Below, in pieces: positions 53,789 to 62,712 of a DNA stretch of 64,000 nt. The position numbers were made by a program, and so were the translations under genes. The number at the start of each line of letters is the position of its first letter. The stretch's first letter is position 1. Origin of the DNA: Desulfosporosinus youngiae DSM 17734 (GTDB taxonomy: Bacteria > Bacillota > Desulfitobacteriia > Desulfitobacteriales > Desulfitobacteriaceae); contig NZ_CM001441.1 of assembly GCF_000244895.1 (NCBI RefSeq), forward strand, positions 5,112,198 through 5,176,197. Reading direction: 5' to 3'. The notes under the pieces are model-generated. The model was not told the origin of the DNA. It was given only the letters and a program-made list of their open reading frames with translations, and ran no database searches.

Positions 53789-54478
53789 TTATTTACCAGA
53801 AAACTTATTAATAACCCTCTGGAACTCAAAAAATAATGATAATCCGATAGCTTTTCGCTCTTCCGGCGTAGTTTTTGAGCGTATCCGGCAATAGTTTTCA
53901 TGAAGTGCTTCCAGATCTGCGGGAGAATGATCACCGGCCTGGGTCGTCCAGAGCTGCTCTTCCTTAGCAAGAGCTTCCTCAGTAAACCCCTTTTGAAGTA
54001 TATCGTTGACATTCGTCAATAGTTCTGTGGTCAGCTGAGCACCGTTTCCTGCGACCCGAAAGGATCGTTCCGGAAGCGAAATTTGTTTGGGAATCGTCGG
54101 GAGACCTTCTTCCTCTAAACGCAATCGCAAAGGTTTAAGCTCATCGGCAGAATGCCCTATACCAATAGCAACAATCCAGGGATCGGCACTTATCACTTCT
54201 GCCTTTAACCCTTTGGCATTAAGTTGTTCTCTGACCGACCGGGCATTTCCTTCTTTTTGGAAAACCCCAACCTGACAGGTCCAAAAGGTTGTTTTAGGCA
54301 GGACCAATATGGTGTCCCGGCCTGTTTTTTCGTGGTTTTGGGCCAGAACACCGACAACCTGCTCCCTACCGGGCTGGCCTAAGAGCTCCAAATAAATTTT
54401 GCCGATTCCCCAAGTTAATAAAGCCAAAGCTATGATTCCTGAAATCAAGACGAGCACCACTTGAAACTTTGTCTTCAT
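53789..54478 (-). CDS. SPOR-domain membrane protein
   Basis: About 229 residues. One N-terminal membrane helix (FQVVLVLISGIIALALLTWG) is followed by a SPOR-like domain, TTFWTCQVGVFQKEGNARSV with REQLNAKGLKAEVI, and a helical C-terminal part of about 110 residues. SPOR domains bind denuded glycan strands at division sites. It appears to be a single-gene unit. The ATG at 54478 has better ribosome spacing than that at 54484. Confidence 0.8.
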   Translation of the reverse strand: MKTKFQVVLVLISGIIALALLTWGIGKIYLELLGQPGREQVVGVLAQNHEKTGRDTILVLPKTTFWTCQVGVFQKEGNARSVREQLNAKGLKAEVISADPWIVAIGIGHSADELKPLRLRLEEEGLPTIPKQISLPERSFRVAGNGAQLTTELLTNVNDILQKGFTEEALAKEEQLWTTQAGDHSPADLEALHENYCRIRSKTTPEERKAIGLSLFFEFQRVINKFSGK

Positions 54479-54725
54479 GTCCATTCCCCTCCCAGATCGC
54501 TCGGACAGCTTCCTAGGGGAAGATATGTTGGGGATGCCGGAAATAGACCGAACAATATATAGAAAACCCGACCCAATTATGGATAATCAAGATCAGGTAT
54601 CACTATGGTAAACATCAAAAGGCCTTGGTTCGCTGACCAAGACCCCTAACTCTGAATTTATTATAGTTAGTATAATTGCTGATCCTTATCACATTAACCG
54701 TCCTGTTCCTGATTAAATCAATCTG

Positions 54726-55736
54726 CTAAAGAAGAAGTTTTGAAAGTCCAAAGTAGACAAGTGCCGCAAAAAGCGAAGTTGAGGGGATCGTCACAAGCCA
54801 GGCTACCAGCATTTGTTGAGCCACGCCCCAGCGCACTGCCGAAACCCGTTTGGCGCTTCCTACCCCCATGATCGAGCCGGAGACAACATGGGTCGTGGAA
54901 ACAGGGAGATGGAGCCCCGGTAAAACTGTCGCCGACCAGATAACCGCCGAAGATGTCAAATCTGCCGCAAACCCATTGATGGGCTCGAGTTTGAAGATCT
55001 TCCCGCCCATAGTACGAATGATCTTCCAGCCACCCGCGGCTGTTCCTGCAGCCATTGCCAAGGCACAGGAAACTTTAACCCAAATATGGGGATTAAGATC
55101 TGTTTGAGATTGTAACCCCGCCGCGATAAGTGCCATAGTGATAATCCCCATTGACTTTTGAGCGTCATTAGAGCCATGGTTAAAGGCCAGCAGCCCTGCC
55201 GAAATGACTTGCATCTTTTTAAAGCCTTGATTGAGACGGGATGGGGTAAAATTTCCGAAAATAAAGGCTAAGGTCTTCATAACGATAAATCCGAGGGCCA
55301 TCCCTATAATCGGTGAAAAAACCAGTGCGGCTATTATCTTGCCGATGCCCTGCCAGTGTAACACGCTGAATCCTGCCTTAGCGACGGCAGCTCCGGCCAT
55401 TCCGCCAATCAAAGCATGGGAAGAGCTGCTGGGAATTCCAAAATACCAGGTAAGCAGATTCCAGGCGGTAGCGCTGAGTAAAGCCGCAACCACAACCTCT
55501 TGTGTTACAAAGGTTGGAGAAACAATGTCTTTGGCAATGGTTTGGGCGACTCCCGTACTATAGAGCGCCCCGATCAGATTTAAGACTGCAGCCATCATGA
55601 CTGCCCGCTTGGGTGTCAAAGCCCTTGTCGAAACACTTGTAGCAATGGCATTGGCCGTATCATGAAATCCGTTGATATAGTCGAAAGCCAAGGCTAAAAA
55701 TACGACAAGAACCAGCATTACGCTTACACTAGTCAT
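54726..55736 (-). CDS. pit: PiT-family inorganic phosphate transporter
   Basis: 336 residues with about ten membrane segments and the two signature repeats DYINGFHDTANAIATSVSTR and FNHGSNDAQKSMGIITMALI. Low-affinity metal-phosphate symport is the family role. The ATG overlaps the end of the DUF47 gene by 8 bases, the classic pair of regulator and Pit transporter. Confidence 0.95.
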   Translation of the reverse strand: MTSVSVMLVLVVFLALAFDYINGFHDTANAIATSVSTRALTPKRAVMMAAVLNLIGALYSTGVAQTIAKDIVSPTFVTQEVVVAALLSATAWNLLTWYFGIPSSSSHALIGGMAGAAVAKAGFSVLHWQGIGKIIAALVFSPIIGMALGFIVMKTLAFIFGNFTPSRLNQGFKKMQVISAGLLAFNHGSNDAQKSMGIITMALIAAGLQSQTDLNPHIWVKVSCALAMAAGTAAGGWKIIRTMGGKIFKLEPINGFAADLTSSAVIWSATVLPGLHLPVSTTHVVSGSIMGVGSAKRVSAVRWGVAQQMLVAWLVTIPSTSLFAALVYFGLSKLLL

Positions 55737-56355
55737 ATTTTAAGACCACACTTTTGAGAAGATCCGCTATGGATTCACAGTGATCCAAGGTTGCTTCAAT
55801 ATGCTCCAGAATCTCTTTCCATTTGATAATCTCAATAGGATCTTTCTCATGCTGGAACAAACGGGCTACTTCTTCACGATAGAGCTTGTCCCCGGCACTT
55901 TCTAAATGGTAAATTTCTTCAGCCGCCGCCAGTATATTCGACTTTTTGGAGTGAAGGTTCCCTAAGAAGGAGAACGCCATATGGATCTGCTCAGCAGACA
56001 ATTCCACCAAATGAACAAGTTCCTGGGCTCCCAGTGAGGGTTTGCCGGTACGATAGATGAGCATCCGTTCCACCGTACCCTCGGCAAAATCAACGATATC
56101 ATCAAGAACTTGGGCCAGCTCATAGATATCTTCCCGGTCCAGCGGAGTTATGAAGGTGCAATTCAAGCGATCCAGGATTTGAGTCGTGATCGTGTCTGCT
56201 TCGTTTTCAAAACGATGCATTTGGGCAGCGTCTTCTGCTGATACGGAATCCTGCTGCATAATCCCATGGAGTCTTTTCAGAGATTTTGTGATAATTTCGG
56301 TATTTTCTGTAAAGAGTTGAAAAAACTTATCTTCTTTAGGTGACATCTTGAACAT
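55729..56355 (-). CDS. DUF47/PhoU-like regulator of Pit
   Basis: 208 residues, all helical, with the PhoU-like pattern ENEADTITTQILDRLNCTFI and TPLDREDIYELAQVLDDIVD. Proteins of this family sit next to Pit transporters and modulate them. It is the first gene of the pair, behind a Pho-box-like promoter. Confidence 0.92.
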   Translation of the reverse strand: MFKMSPKEDKFFQLFTENTEIITKSLKRLHGIMQQDSVSAEDAAQMHRFENEADTITTQILDRLNCTFITPLDREDIYELAQVLDDIVDFAEGTVERMLIYRTGKPSLGAQELVHLVELSAEQIHMAFSFLGNLHSKKSNILAAAEEIYHLESAGDKLYREEVARLFQHEKDPIEIIKWKEILEHIEATLDHCESIADLLKSVVLKYD

Positions 56356-56478
56356 ATAATACCCCCAGCGAAAAATTCTCAGTTACATGGAACTGAGCAG
56401 TTTTAAAACGTCGAACTCTCTATTCTTTCAACAAATACTATGGGTATCCGTTGGTCAAGGTGGTTAACCCCAACGAGT

Positions 56479-56541
56479 ATTATATCAAATATGAAAATCT
56501 TTGTGTTAAGTTTATGTTAAGTTTGTTAACACAGTTAACAG
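56479..56541 (-). promoter_or_regulatory. Pho-box-like promoter of the DUF47-pit operon
   Basis: The minus strand has CTTAACATAAACTTAACACA, two near-identical 11-base units, preceded by further TTAAC words, then 15-16 bases to TATAAT (56479-56484). Tandem 11-bp repeats replacing the -35 are the layout of PhoB/PhoP boxes. The adjacent palindrome TGTTAACTGTGTTAACA at 56524-56540 also resembles a Rex-type site. The 300 bases between folC and this operon contain no gene. Confidence 0.6.
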
Positions 56542-56656
56542 GGTATTAATATTAATTTAACAAATGGTGCTTATACCCGGCAGCTTTAAGTGAACAGGTT
56601 CAGCTGAAATCAGCAGCGGGATTCTTAAAAGATTGGCTAAACCCGGGGGATGGATT

Positions 56657-57982
56657 TTACTTTAATTTAACCTGTTCGATCAGGGCTTGGCGGGCATCTG
56701 CCAACATATAGATTGAACCTGTTACACAAAGCATGTCCTTTTCCCCCAAACGAGTGAGTGCAAAAAGGACGGCTTCCTTAGGGTCTTCAATGCAGGTTAC
56801 GGGCCTGCCGTATTGTTCAGCTAACATCCCCAGGGCTTTCCAGTCCCCGGCCCGGGGAGAATTGGGACGGGTGATGACGATTTCATCCGCCAGAGGCACC
56901 AGCATTTGCACGACTTTTTCCCGCTCCTTGTCTGCCAGCATCCCTAAACATAGGACGAGGCGGTCGCGGGTATAGTTGGGGATCGCCTGCGCTAAGGCTT
57001 TTGCTCCATCCACATTATGGGCCCCATCGAGGAGGATCTTGGGATTTAAGGAAAGCAGTTCTAAGCGGCCGATCCATTCCACCTCGCGTAATCCGCTGTA
57101 TATAGCCTCTCTGGGGATGGTTACCCCATAGTCGCTTTGCAGGACTTCGCAAACCGTCACTGCTGTAGCAGCGTTGCGCAGTTGGTGTAAGCCCATCAGC
57201 CGCAGGCGCAATTTAGAAAAATTAGCATGTAAACCGACCAGGTCAAATTCCTGCTCCAATTCCCCGCTCCACTTGCTTTCCCAGCGGACATCTTCCCCGA
57301 CCAGATAAAGGGGGACATCCATGGCCTTGGCCTGGTCACGCAGGACCTTTATCACCTCCGGATCTTCGGAGGCTGTAACCACTACGGATTCAGGTTTAAT
57401 GATACCTGCTTTTACTTTGGCTATGGAAACTACGTCCGAACCTAAATAATCCATGTGATCCATAGCCACATTGGTAATGACGGAGATTAAAGGGGTCACC
57501 ACATTGGTGGAATCGATAGCTCCGCCTAACCCTACTTCAATCATGGCATAATCAACATTTTTCTCAGCGAAATAAAGGAGCGCAAGTGCCGTGCTCACTT
57601 CAAACTCTGTGGGATGCTCGAAGCCTTCGGCAACCATATCCTCCAGATGGGGACGCACGCGGCCAATCATCTGAATCACATCTTCTTTGGAAATCATGAG
57701 GCCATTAATGACCATACGCTCCCGATAATCATGCATATGGGGCGAGGTAAAGACCCCGACTTTATACCCGGCTTCCCGCAGTATTCGGGCGATCATGACG
57801 GTTGTCGAACCTTTGCCGTTTGTGCCGCCGATATGTACGACACGCAGGTTGCTTTCCGGATTTCCGACCCGCTTCAGAAGTTCTTTAATACGACCCAACC
57901 CAAAATTAATACCGAAGGTTGTCATGTTCGTGAGGTATTGCAAGCTCTCTTGGTATTCCTGTTCAAGAATTTTCTCAGACAT
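56657..57982 (-). CDS. folC: Folylpolyglutamate synthase/dihydrofolate synthase
   Basis: About 441 residues from the ATG at 57982 with GGAGGGGG upstream. Mur-ligase-type P-loop VVHIGGTNGKGSTTVMIARI, then FTSPHMHDYRERMVING, DYAMIEVGLGGAIDSTNVVT and the C-terminal LDGAHNVDGAKAL. It adds glutamate to dihydropteroate and folates. It follows valS with about 55 bases between, as often in Firmicutes. Confidence 0.96.
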   Translation of the reverse strand: MSEKILEQEYQESLQYLTNMTTFGINFGLGRIKELLKRVGNPESNLRVVHIGGTNGKGSTTVMIARILREAGYKVGVFTSPHMHDYRERMVINGLMISKEDVIQMIGRVRPHLEDMVAEGFEHPTEFEVSTALALLYFAEKNVDYAMIEVGLGGAIDSTNVVTPLISVITNVAMDHMDYLGSDVVSIAKVKAGIIKPESVVVTASEDPEVIKVLRDQAKAMDVPLYLVGEDVRWESKWSGELEQEFDLVGLHANFSKLRLRLMGLHQLRNAATAVTVCEVLQSDYGVTIPREAIYSGLREVEWIGRLELLSLNPKILLDGAHNVDGAKALAQAIPNYTRDRLVLCLGMLADKEREKVVQMLVPLADEIVITRPNSPRAGDWKALGMLAEQYGRPVTCIEDPKEAVLFALTRLGEKDMLCVTGSIYMLADARQALIEQVKLK

Positions 57983-58038
57983 TGATGTGCCCCCTCCTGC
58001 TTCAATGCTCATTGTTGTTCAGACCTAAAACAAACTCT

Positions 58039-60690
58039 CTAAACTTGTTTTAATTCGCTCAGGCGTTCTTCTAAAGCTGCTTTGCGGGCTAAGAGTCCTT
58101 CTAAGCGTTCCCGTTCTTTAGCTACCACAGCCGCCGGTGCCTTGTTTGTAAAGCCAGGGTTATTGAGTTTTGTTTCCAAGGTCTTCTGATCCTGGACCGC
58201 TAAGGCAATCTCCTTTTCAATACGGGCAACTTCTTTATCCAAATCCATCAGCCCTTTTAAAGGGAGGTAGATTTCAACGCCCTCTAAAACGGCACTGGCT
58301 GATTGTGAGGGCTTTTCCGGCAGGGATTCAAACAATTCGACGCTGGCGCCTCCGGCTAATTTCAAAATATCAGCCTTGCCGTTTTCCAGGACGGCGCGCT
58401 GGTTCTCATCCGGGGCGAGCATGATGATCTCGACTTTCTGCCCGGGTGACACCTTCATCTCCGCGCGGATATTACGGATCGCTTTAATAGCATCCATGAG
58501 AAGGGTCATATTCCTTTCGGCTGCTGCATCATTGCAGGCCGGCAGTTCAGGCCAGGGCTGTATCATGAGGCTTTTCCCCTGAACAGGGAAATTCTGCCAT
58601 ATTTCTTCAGTTAAGAACGGCATAAAGGGATGCAAGAGGCGCAGGGTTCCTTCGAGAACTTCGAAAAGTACGGATTGGGCAGTATGACGGGCTGCACCAT
58701 TTTCCTTGTTGTAGAGGCGCGGCTTGGTCAGCTCAATGTACCAATCACAGAACTCATTCCAAATAAACTCATAGAGCAGGCGTCCGGCTTCACCAAGATC
58801 GAAATTGTCCAGAGCCTTTGTGACGTTCTCAATGGTGGCGGCATAGCGGGTTAGTATCCAGCGGTCCGCCAGGGCCAGTTCTCCCCTTGGCCCTTCTTGG
58901 TAGTCTTCTAAATTTAAGAGGACATAACGGGAAGCATTCCAAATCTTGTTGGAGAAATTGCGAGTTGCTTCAAGCCGTTCCGGGTGGAAACGCAGATCAT
59001 TTCCAGGTGTATTTCCTGTGATCAGCATGAAGCGCAAGGTATCCGCTCCATACTGTTCAATCACTTCAATGGGGTCCACACCGTTGCCTAAGGATTTACT
59101 CATCTTCCGGCCTTGCGCATCCAGAACCAGTCCATGAATCATGACCTTGCGGAAAGGTACTTCCCGCTTAAACTCCATAGCCATGAAAATCATCCGGGCC
59201 ACCCAGAAGAAAATGATATCCCTCCCGGTCACTAAAACAGAGGTCGGGTAAAACTGTTCTAGTTCGGGCGTTTTTTCCGGCCAGCCTAATGTAGAAAAAG
59301 GCCATAGTCCGGAGGAAAACCAGGTATCCAAAACGTCGGGATCTTGTTTGAGCTGGTCTGATCCACAGGCCGGACAACTTGAAGGGTCCTCCTTGGAGCA
59401 GATTTCAGCCCCGCATTTCCCGCAATACCAAACAGGAATGCGGTGACCCCACCACAACTGTCTGGAGATGCACCAATCCCGGATATTCTCCATCCAGCCA
59501 AGATAGATTTTATCGAAGCGATCAGGAACAAATTCTAATCGTCCATCCCGCACAACATCAATGGCCGGCTCTGCTAAGGGTTCCATCTTTACAAACCATT
59601 GCTTGCTGACTAATGGTTCAATGATCGTAGAGCAGCGATAGCATTCTCCAACTGCATGGGCATGAGCATCGATTTTAACCAGGACTCCAGAGGTTTTAAG
59701 CTCTTCGACAATCGCTTTACGGGCCTCAAAACGGTCCAGCCCTTGAAATTTACCGGCATTTTCATTCATTTTAGCTTGTTTGTCCAAGACGATAACCTGA
59801 GGCAATTTATGGCGAAGTCCGATTTCAAAGTCGTTGGGGTCATGGGCTGGGGTGATTTTTACCGCACCCGTCCCAAACTCACGATCCACGTATTCATCGG
59901 CAATAATCGGGATTTCCCGATTCATTAACGGCAGGATTAAGGTTTTTCCAATCAGATGCTGATAGCGCTCATCCTCCGGATGAACTGCCACTGCCGTGTC
60001 GCCAAGCATCGTTTCCGGCCGGGTGGTCGCCACGATTAAAGACTCGTTACTATGTTTAACCGGGTAACGCAGATGATATAAGTTCCCATCCCGGTCATTA
60101 TGTTCCACCTCAATATCCGAAATCGTCGTATGACAATGAGGACACCAGTTAACGATATAATTTCCGCGATAAATGAGGCCTTTGTCATATAAATCAACAA
60201 ATGCCTCCCTGACCGCCCGCGAACATCCTTCATCCATGGTGAACCGCTCACGTTCCCAGTCACAAGACGATCCCAGCCTGCGTAATTGCTGGGTGATACG
60301 CCCGCCATACTGGGTTTTCCACTCCCAAACCCGTTCTAAAAACTTCTCCCGTCCCAGTTCATGACGATTGGTGCCTTCCTTGGCTAACTGCCCTTCAACC
60401 TTAGCCTGAGTAGCGATCCCGGCATGGTCCGTTCCCGGAACCCAGAGGGTATTAAAACCCTGCATCCGCTTAAAGCGAGTCAAAATATCCTGGATCGTAC
60501 TATCCATGGCATGTCCAAGGTGCAGAGCGCCCGTGACATTCGGCGGAGGCATAACAATACTGAACGCCGGCTTGTCCTTGTTCACTTCTTCATGAAAAAA
60601 ACCATTTTCCTCCCAATACTGCGACCATTTTCCTTCAACTGAGCTGGAATCGTACGCTGTCGCCATTTCCGCTTTTTTGTTCTCTGGCAT
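58039..60690 (-). CDS. valS: Valyl-tRNA synthetase
   Basis: 883 residues. Class I motifs PPPNVTGALHLGHAMDSTIQ (HIGH-type) and GRKMSKSLGN, with the editing domain between and a C-terminal coiled coil (DKEVARIEKEIALAVQDQKT). It charges tRNA-Val. A T-box leader controls it. Confidence 0.99.
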   Translation of the reverse strand: MPENKKAEMATAYDSSSVEGKWSQYWEENGFFHEEVNKDKPAFSIVMPPPNVTGALHLGHAMDSTIQDILTRFKRMQGFNTLWVPGTDHAGIATQAKVEGQLAKEGTNRHELGREKFLERVWEWKTQYGGRITQQLRRLGSSCDWERERFTMDEGCSRAVREAFVDLYDKGLIYRGNYIVNWCPHCHTTISDIEVEHNDRDGNLYHLRYPVKHSNESLIVATTRPETMLGDTAVAVHPEDERYQHLIGKTLILPLMNREIPIIADEYVDREFGTGAVKITPAHDPNDFEIGLRHKLPQVIVLDKQAKMNENAGKFQGLDRFEARKAIVEELKTSGVLVKIDAHAHAVGECYRCSTIIEPLVSKQWFVKMEPLAEPAIDVVRDGRLEFVPDRFDKIYLGWMENIRDWCISRQLWWGHRIPVWYCGKCGAEICSKEDPSSCPACGSDQLKQDPDVLDTWFSSGLWPFSTLGWPEKTPELEQFYPTSVLVTGRDIIFFWVARMIFMAMEFKREVPFRKVMIHGLVLDAQGRKMSKSLGNGVDPIEVIEQYGADTLRFMLITGNTPGNDLRFHPERLEATRNFSNKIWNASRYVLLNLEDYQEGPRGELALADRWILTRYAATIENVTKALDNFDLGEAGRLLYEFIWNEFCDWYIELTKPRLYNKENGAARHTAQSVLFEVLEGTLRLLHPFMPFLTEEIWQNFPVQGKSLMIQPWPELPACNDAAAERNMTLLMDAIKAIRNIRAEMKVSPGQKVEIIMLAPDENQRAVLENGKADILKLAGGASVELFESLPEKPSQSASAVLEGVEIYLPLKGLMDLDKEVARIEKEIALAVQDQKTLETKLNNPGFTNKAPAAVVAKERERLEGLLARKAALEERLSELKQV

Positions 60691-60715
60691 ATATTCACGA
60701 ACTCCTTTCGTTCAT

Positions 60716-60970
60716 TAAAAAAAGCCCCTCATCCAATCAAAGGACGAAAAGCTTCCGTGGTACCACCTTTATTCTGAGAAACATTGGTTTCCTCAGCACT
60801 TGGCAAACGCTAACGGGTTCCTCCGTCAGAGAGTACTCCATTCCCCTCCGCCCCTCCTGTGCGACCTCTAGTGGCTTCCCGAAAAGGCCTTTCAGCTCTG
60901 GCCTTTCTCTCTGGACGGCAGGATCACTATTCCTCACAGTCATTGGGTTTATCTAACTATTATATCCATT
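60716..60970 (-). promoter_or_regulatory. T-box leader of valS with terminator
   Basis: The minus strand carries AAAGGTGGTACCACGG (T-box, 60755-60770) followed by the terminator hairpin ending in seven T at about 60717-60723, and a long stem I region upstream to about 60970. It senses uncharged tRNA by pairing of the specifier with the anticodon and of UGGN with the CCA end. A GTC (Val) at 60863-60865 is a possible specifier but I could not fold stem I to confirm it. Confidence 0.92.
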
Positions 60971-60971
60971 A

Positions 60972-61000
60972 ATTATACTCGGCATAAGAAGTATTGTCAA
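60972..61000 (-). promoter_or_regulatory. Consensus sigma-A promoter of valS
   Basis: Minus strand TTGACA (60995-61000), exactly 17 bases, TATAAT (60972-60977): a perfect consensus promoter immediately upstream of the T-box leader. Confidence 0.9.
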
Positions 61001-61008
61001 AATACCTC

Positions 61009-62439
61009 TTACCAGGCGCACTTTACTCCGGTTATTTTGGCCGTCCATTCGTCTAAAGCAACAAGATCGTTGGGGCCAAGCTCTGACAAGGATGTTTTTC
61101 CAAGAGCCCGTACCCCCTCTTCCATTTCCATGACCATTGATTTAAGGACATTAGCTACACTTTTACTTGCCAAAGGGATATCCAGCCGGTGCTTATAAGG
61201 AGAATCATACCAAACCAACTGTGTTAATGGCTCCCAGGGAAGTACTTTATGAATCTGGTTATGAATTAAAGCAAACAGAGGAACGGTTCCCATACAAATG
61301 GCATCCGCCCCCAGCGCTATGGCTTTCAGGCACTCTCCGGGTGTCGAATATCCTCCCCCGACCACCAGACTGACCTCTTTTCGAGCACCCTGCTCGCGCA
61401 AAAAACGTTCCGCCCGAACAAGGGCCAACAAACTTGGAATTCCCAAATCATCGCAAATCAGCGGGGATGCGCCGGACGCCCCGCCTTGAGCTCCGCCGAG
61501 AACGATGACATCAAAATCCGCTTCTAAACAGACGGCCAAGTCCCTTTCCAAGGCACCCGTCGCCATAAGCTTAATAGCAATGGGTTTTCCCGCCGCTTCT
61601 TCACGCAAATCCGAGACATACTTCGGCCAATCCCAAGGGGTCTGAATTCCGGGGATTACCGCCGGGGTAACGACTGTTTCCACAGGGGATATGCCCATTA
61701 GTTTTTGTGCCTTGCCCTTCACCGCATAAGGTTCAATAGTATAAGGCCCCATCCTGGCCCCTTGGCCCATCTGCACTTCAATCATATCTGCAGCAGCAAT
61801 TCCTTGGGGACTGTGCCCCCAGGGACTCCGGCTGATTTGCCAGACAAATTTGCCGGCCTCATCACGCTCCTCTTGTAAAAATGGTCCCTCCCCTGAATTG
61901 GTGACAGTCCCCATTTGTTTTGCTGCTCTGGCTAAGGCCTTTTTAGCCTCTTCGCTAAGCCCTATTCCGTAACCCATGCCGCCAATCATCAATGGAATGT
62001 CAATTTGAAGAGGTTTCTCTGCTTTGGCGCCAAGGGTTACCTTCATATCGACTGGAAAATGGGCCTCTTTAGGAAGACGGGCCATTTGGCCGGGTACAAA
62101 CATCAGGGTATCGTAATGAGGCAGGGGTTTTGCCGAGCCTAAGGGCCGCTGAATAAGCTTTCCTTCTTCTGCCCGCAAACTGATTTCCAAGATAGTTTGC
62201 AGGGAGGTCCGGCGAACCGCACTCCAAAGCTCCATTAGATTTTCGTGATATTTGTCTCGCAGGAGTCTTTCTAAAACCAATCCAAAAATCCGTTGGACGG
62301 TGGTCCGGAAGGAGCGTCTGCCAACAAAGTAAGCGACATTAAAAAGGATTCCGGCGGCAATCATCGTTCCTACGACTGAAAGCACAACAATGAGCAGGGC
62401 ATCCTCTTTTAACAACAAGTTCAATCCCCCATCTTTCAC
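61009..62439 (-). CDS. Membrane-anchored FMN-binding glutamate-synthase-like protein
   Basis: 476 residues. A membrane helix near the start (ALLIVVLSVVGTMIAAGILF) precedes a TIM-barrel like the FMN domain of GltB: PLMIGGMGYGIGLSEEAKKA, VVLGGAQGGASGASPLICDD and SLVVGGGYSTPGECLKAIAL. It lacks the glutamine amidotransferase and iron-sulfur C-terminal parts, so it is the short archaeal-type relative. It may be a flavin oxidoreductase acting at the membrane; true glutamate synthesis is uncertain. The start is a GTG, or a TTG a few codons later. Confidence 0.82.
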   Translation of the reverse strand: MKDGGLNLLLKEDALLIVVLSVVGTMIAAGILFNVAYFVGRRSFRTTVQRIFGLVLERLLRDKYHENLMELWSAVRRTSLQTILEISLRAEEGKLIQRPLGSAKPLPHYDTLMFVPGQMARLPKEAHFPVDMKVTLGAKAEKPLQIDIPLMIGGMGYGIGLSEEAKKALARAAKQMGTVTNSGEGPFLQEERDEAGKFVWQISRSPWGHSPQGIAAADMIEVQMGQGARMGPYTIEPYAVKGKAQKLMGISPVETVVTPAVIPGIQTPWDWPKYVSDLREEAAGKPIAIKLMATGALERDLAVCLEADFDVIVLGGAQGGASGASPLICDDLGIPSLLALVRAERFLREQGARKEVSLVVGGGYSTPGECLKAIALGADAICMGTVPLFALIHNQIHKVLPWEPLTQLVWYDSPYKHRLDIPLASKSVANVLKSMVMEMEEGVRALGKTSLSELGPNDLVALDEWTAKITGVKCAW

Positions 62440-62580
62440 TCACGTTCGATATACCACTGATCAATGTGGTAAGACAATCTTAATAGACGTAGTCTATGCG
62501 AGTTAACCGATATTATTCTCAGACGGATTTGATGGGTTTTTTCCCTAATATTACTCTTATGTATTTAAATACCATTTGTA

Positions 62581-62603
62581 AAAAAAAGGATTTTCCCTTT
62601 TTT
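62581..62603. terminator. A/T-rich hairpin upstream of the S-layer-like gene
   Basis: AAAAAAAGGA then TTTTCCCTTTTTT form an imperfect hairpin with flanking A and T runs, in the 270-base gene-free region between two divergent genes. It may be a bidirectional terminator-like element or part of a long leader of the surface-protein mRNA. Confidence 0.4.
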
Positions 62604-62712
62604 AGCGAATGATTGTTATGTGTACTCATACTTCAGCTTTAATCATGAGTTTCGTTTCCAAAAGCTCTTTTCAAAAAAAAAATATTTCAAAAACGAGGAG
62701 GAACTTCATTCA

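Noticed and set aside
60737-60943. Small ORF upstream of valS
   Set aside because: It lies inside the T-box leader, which explains the sequence fully.
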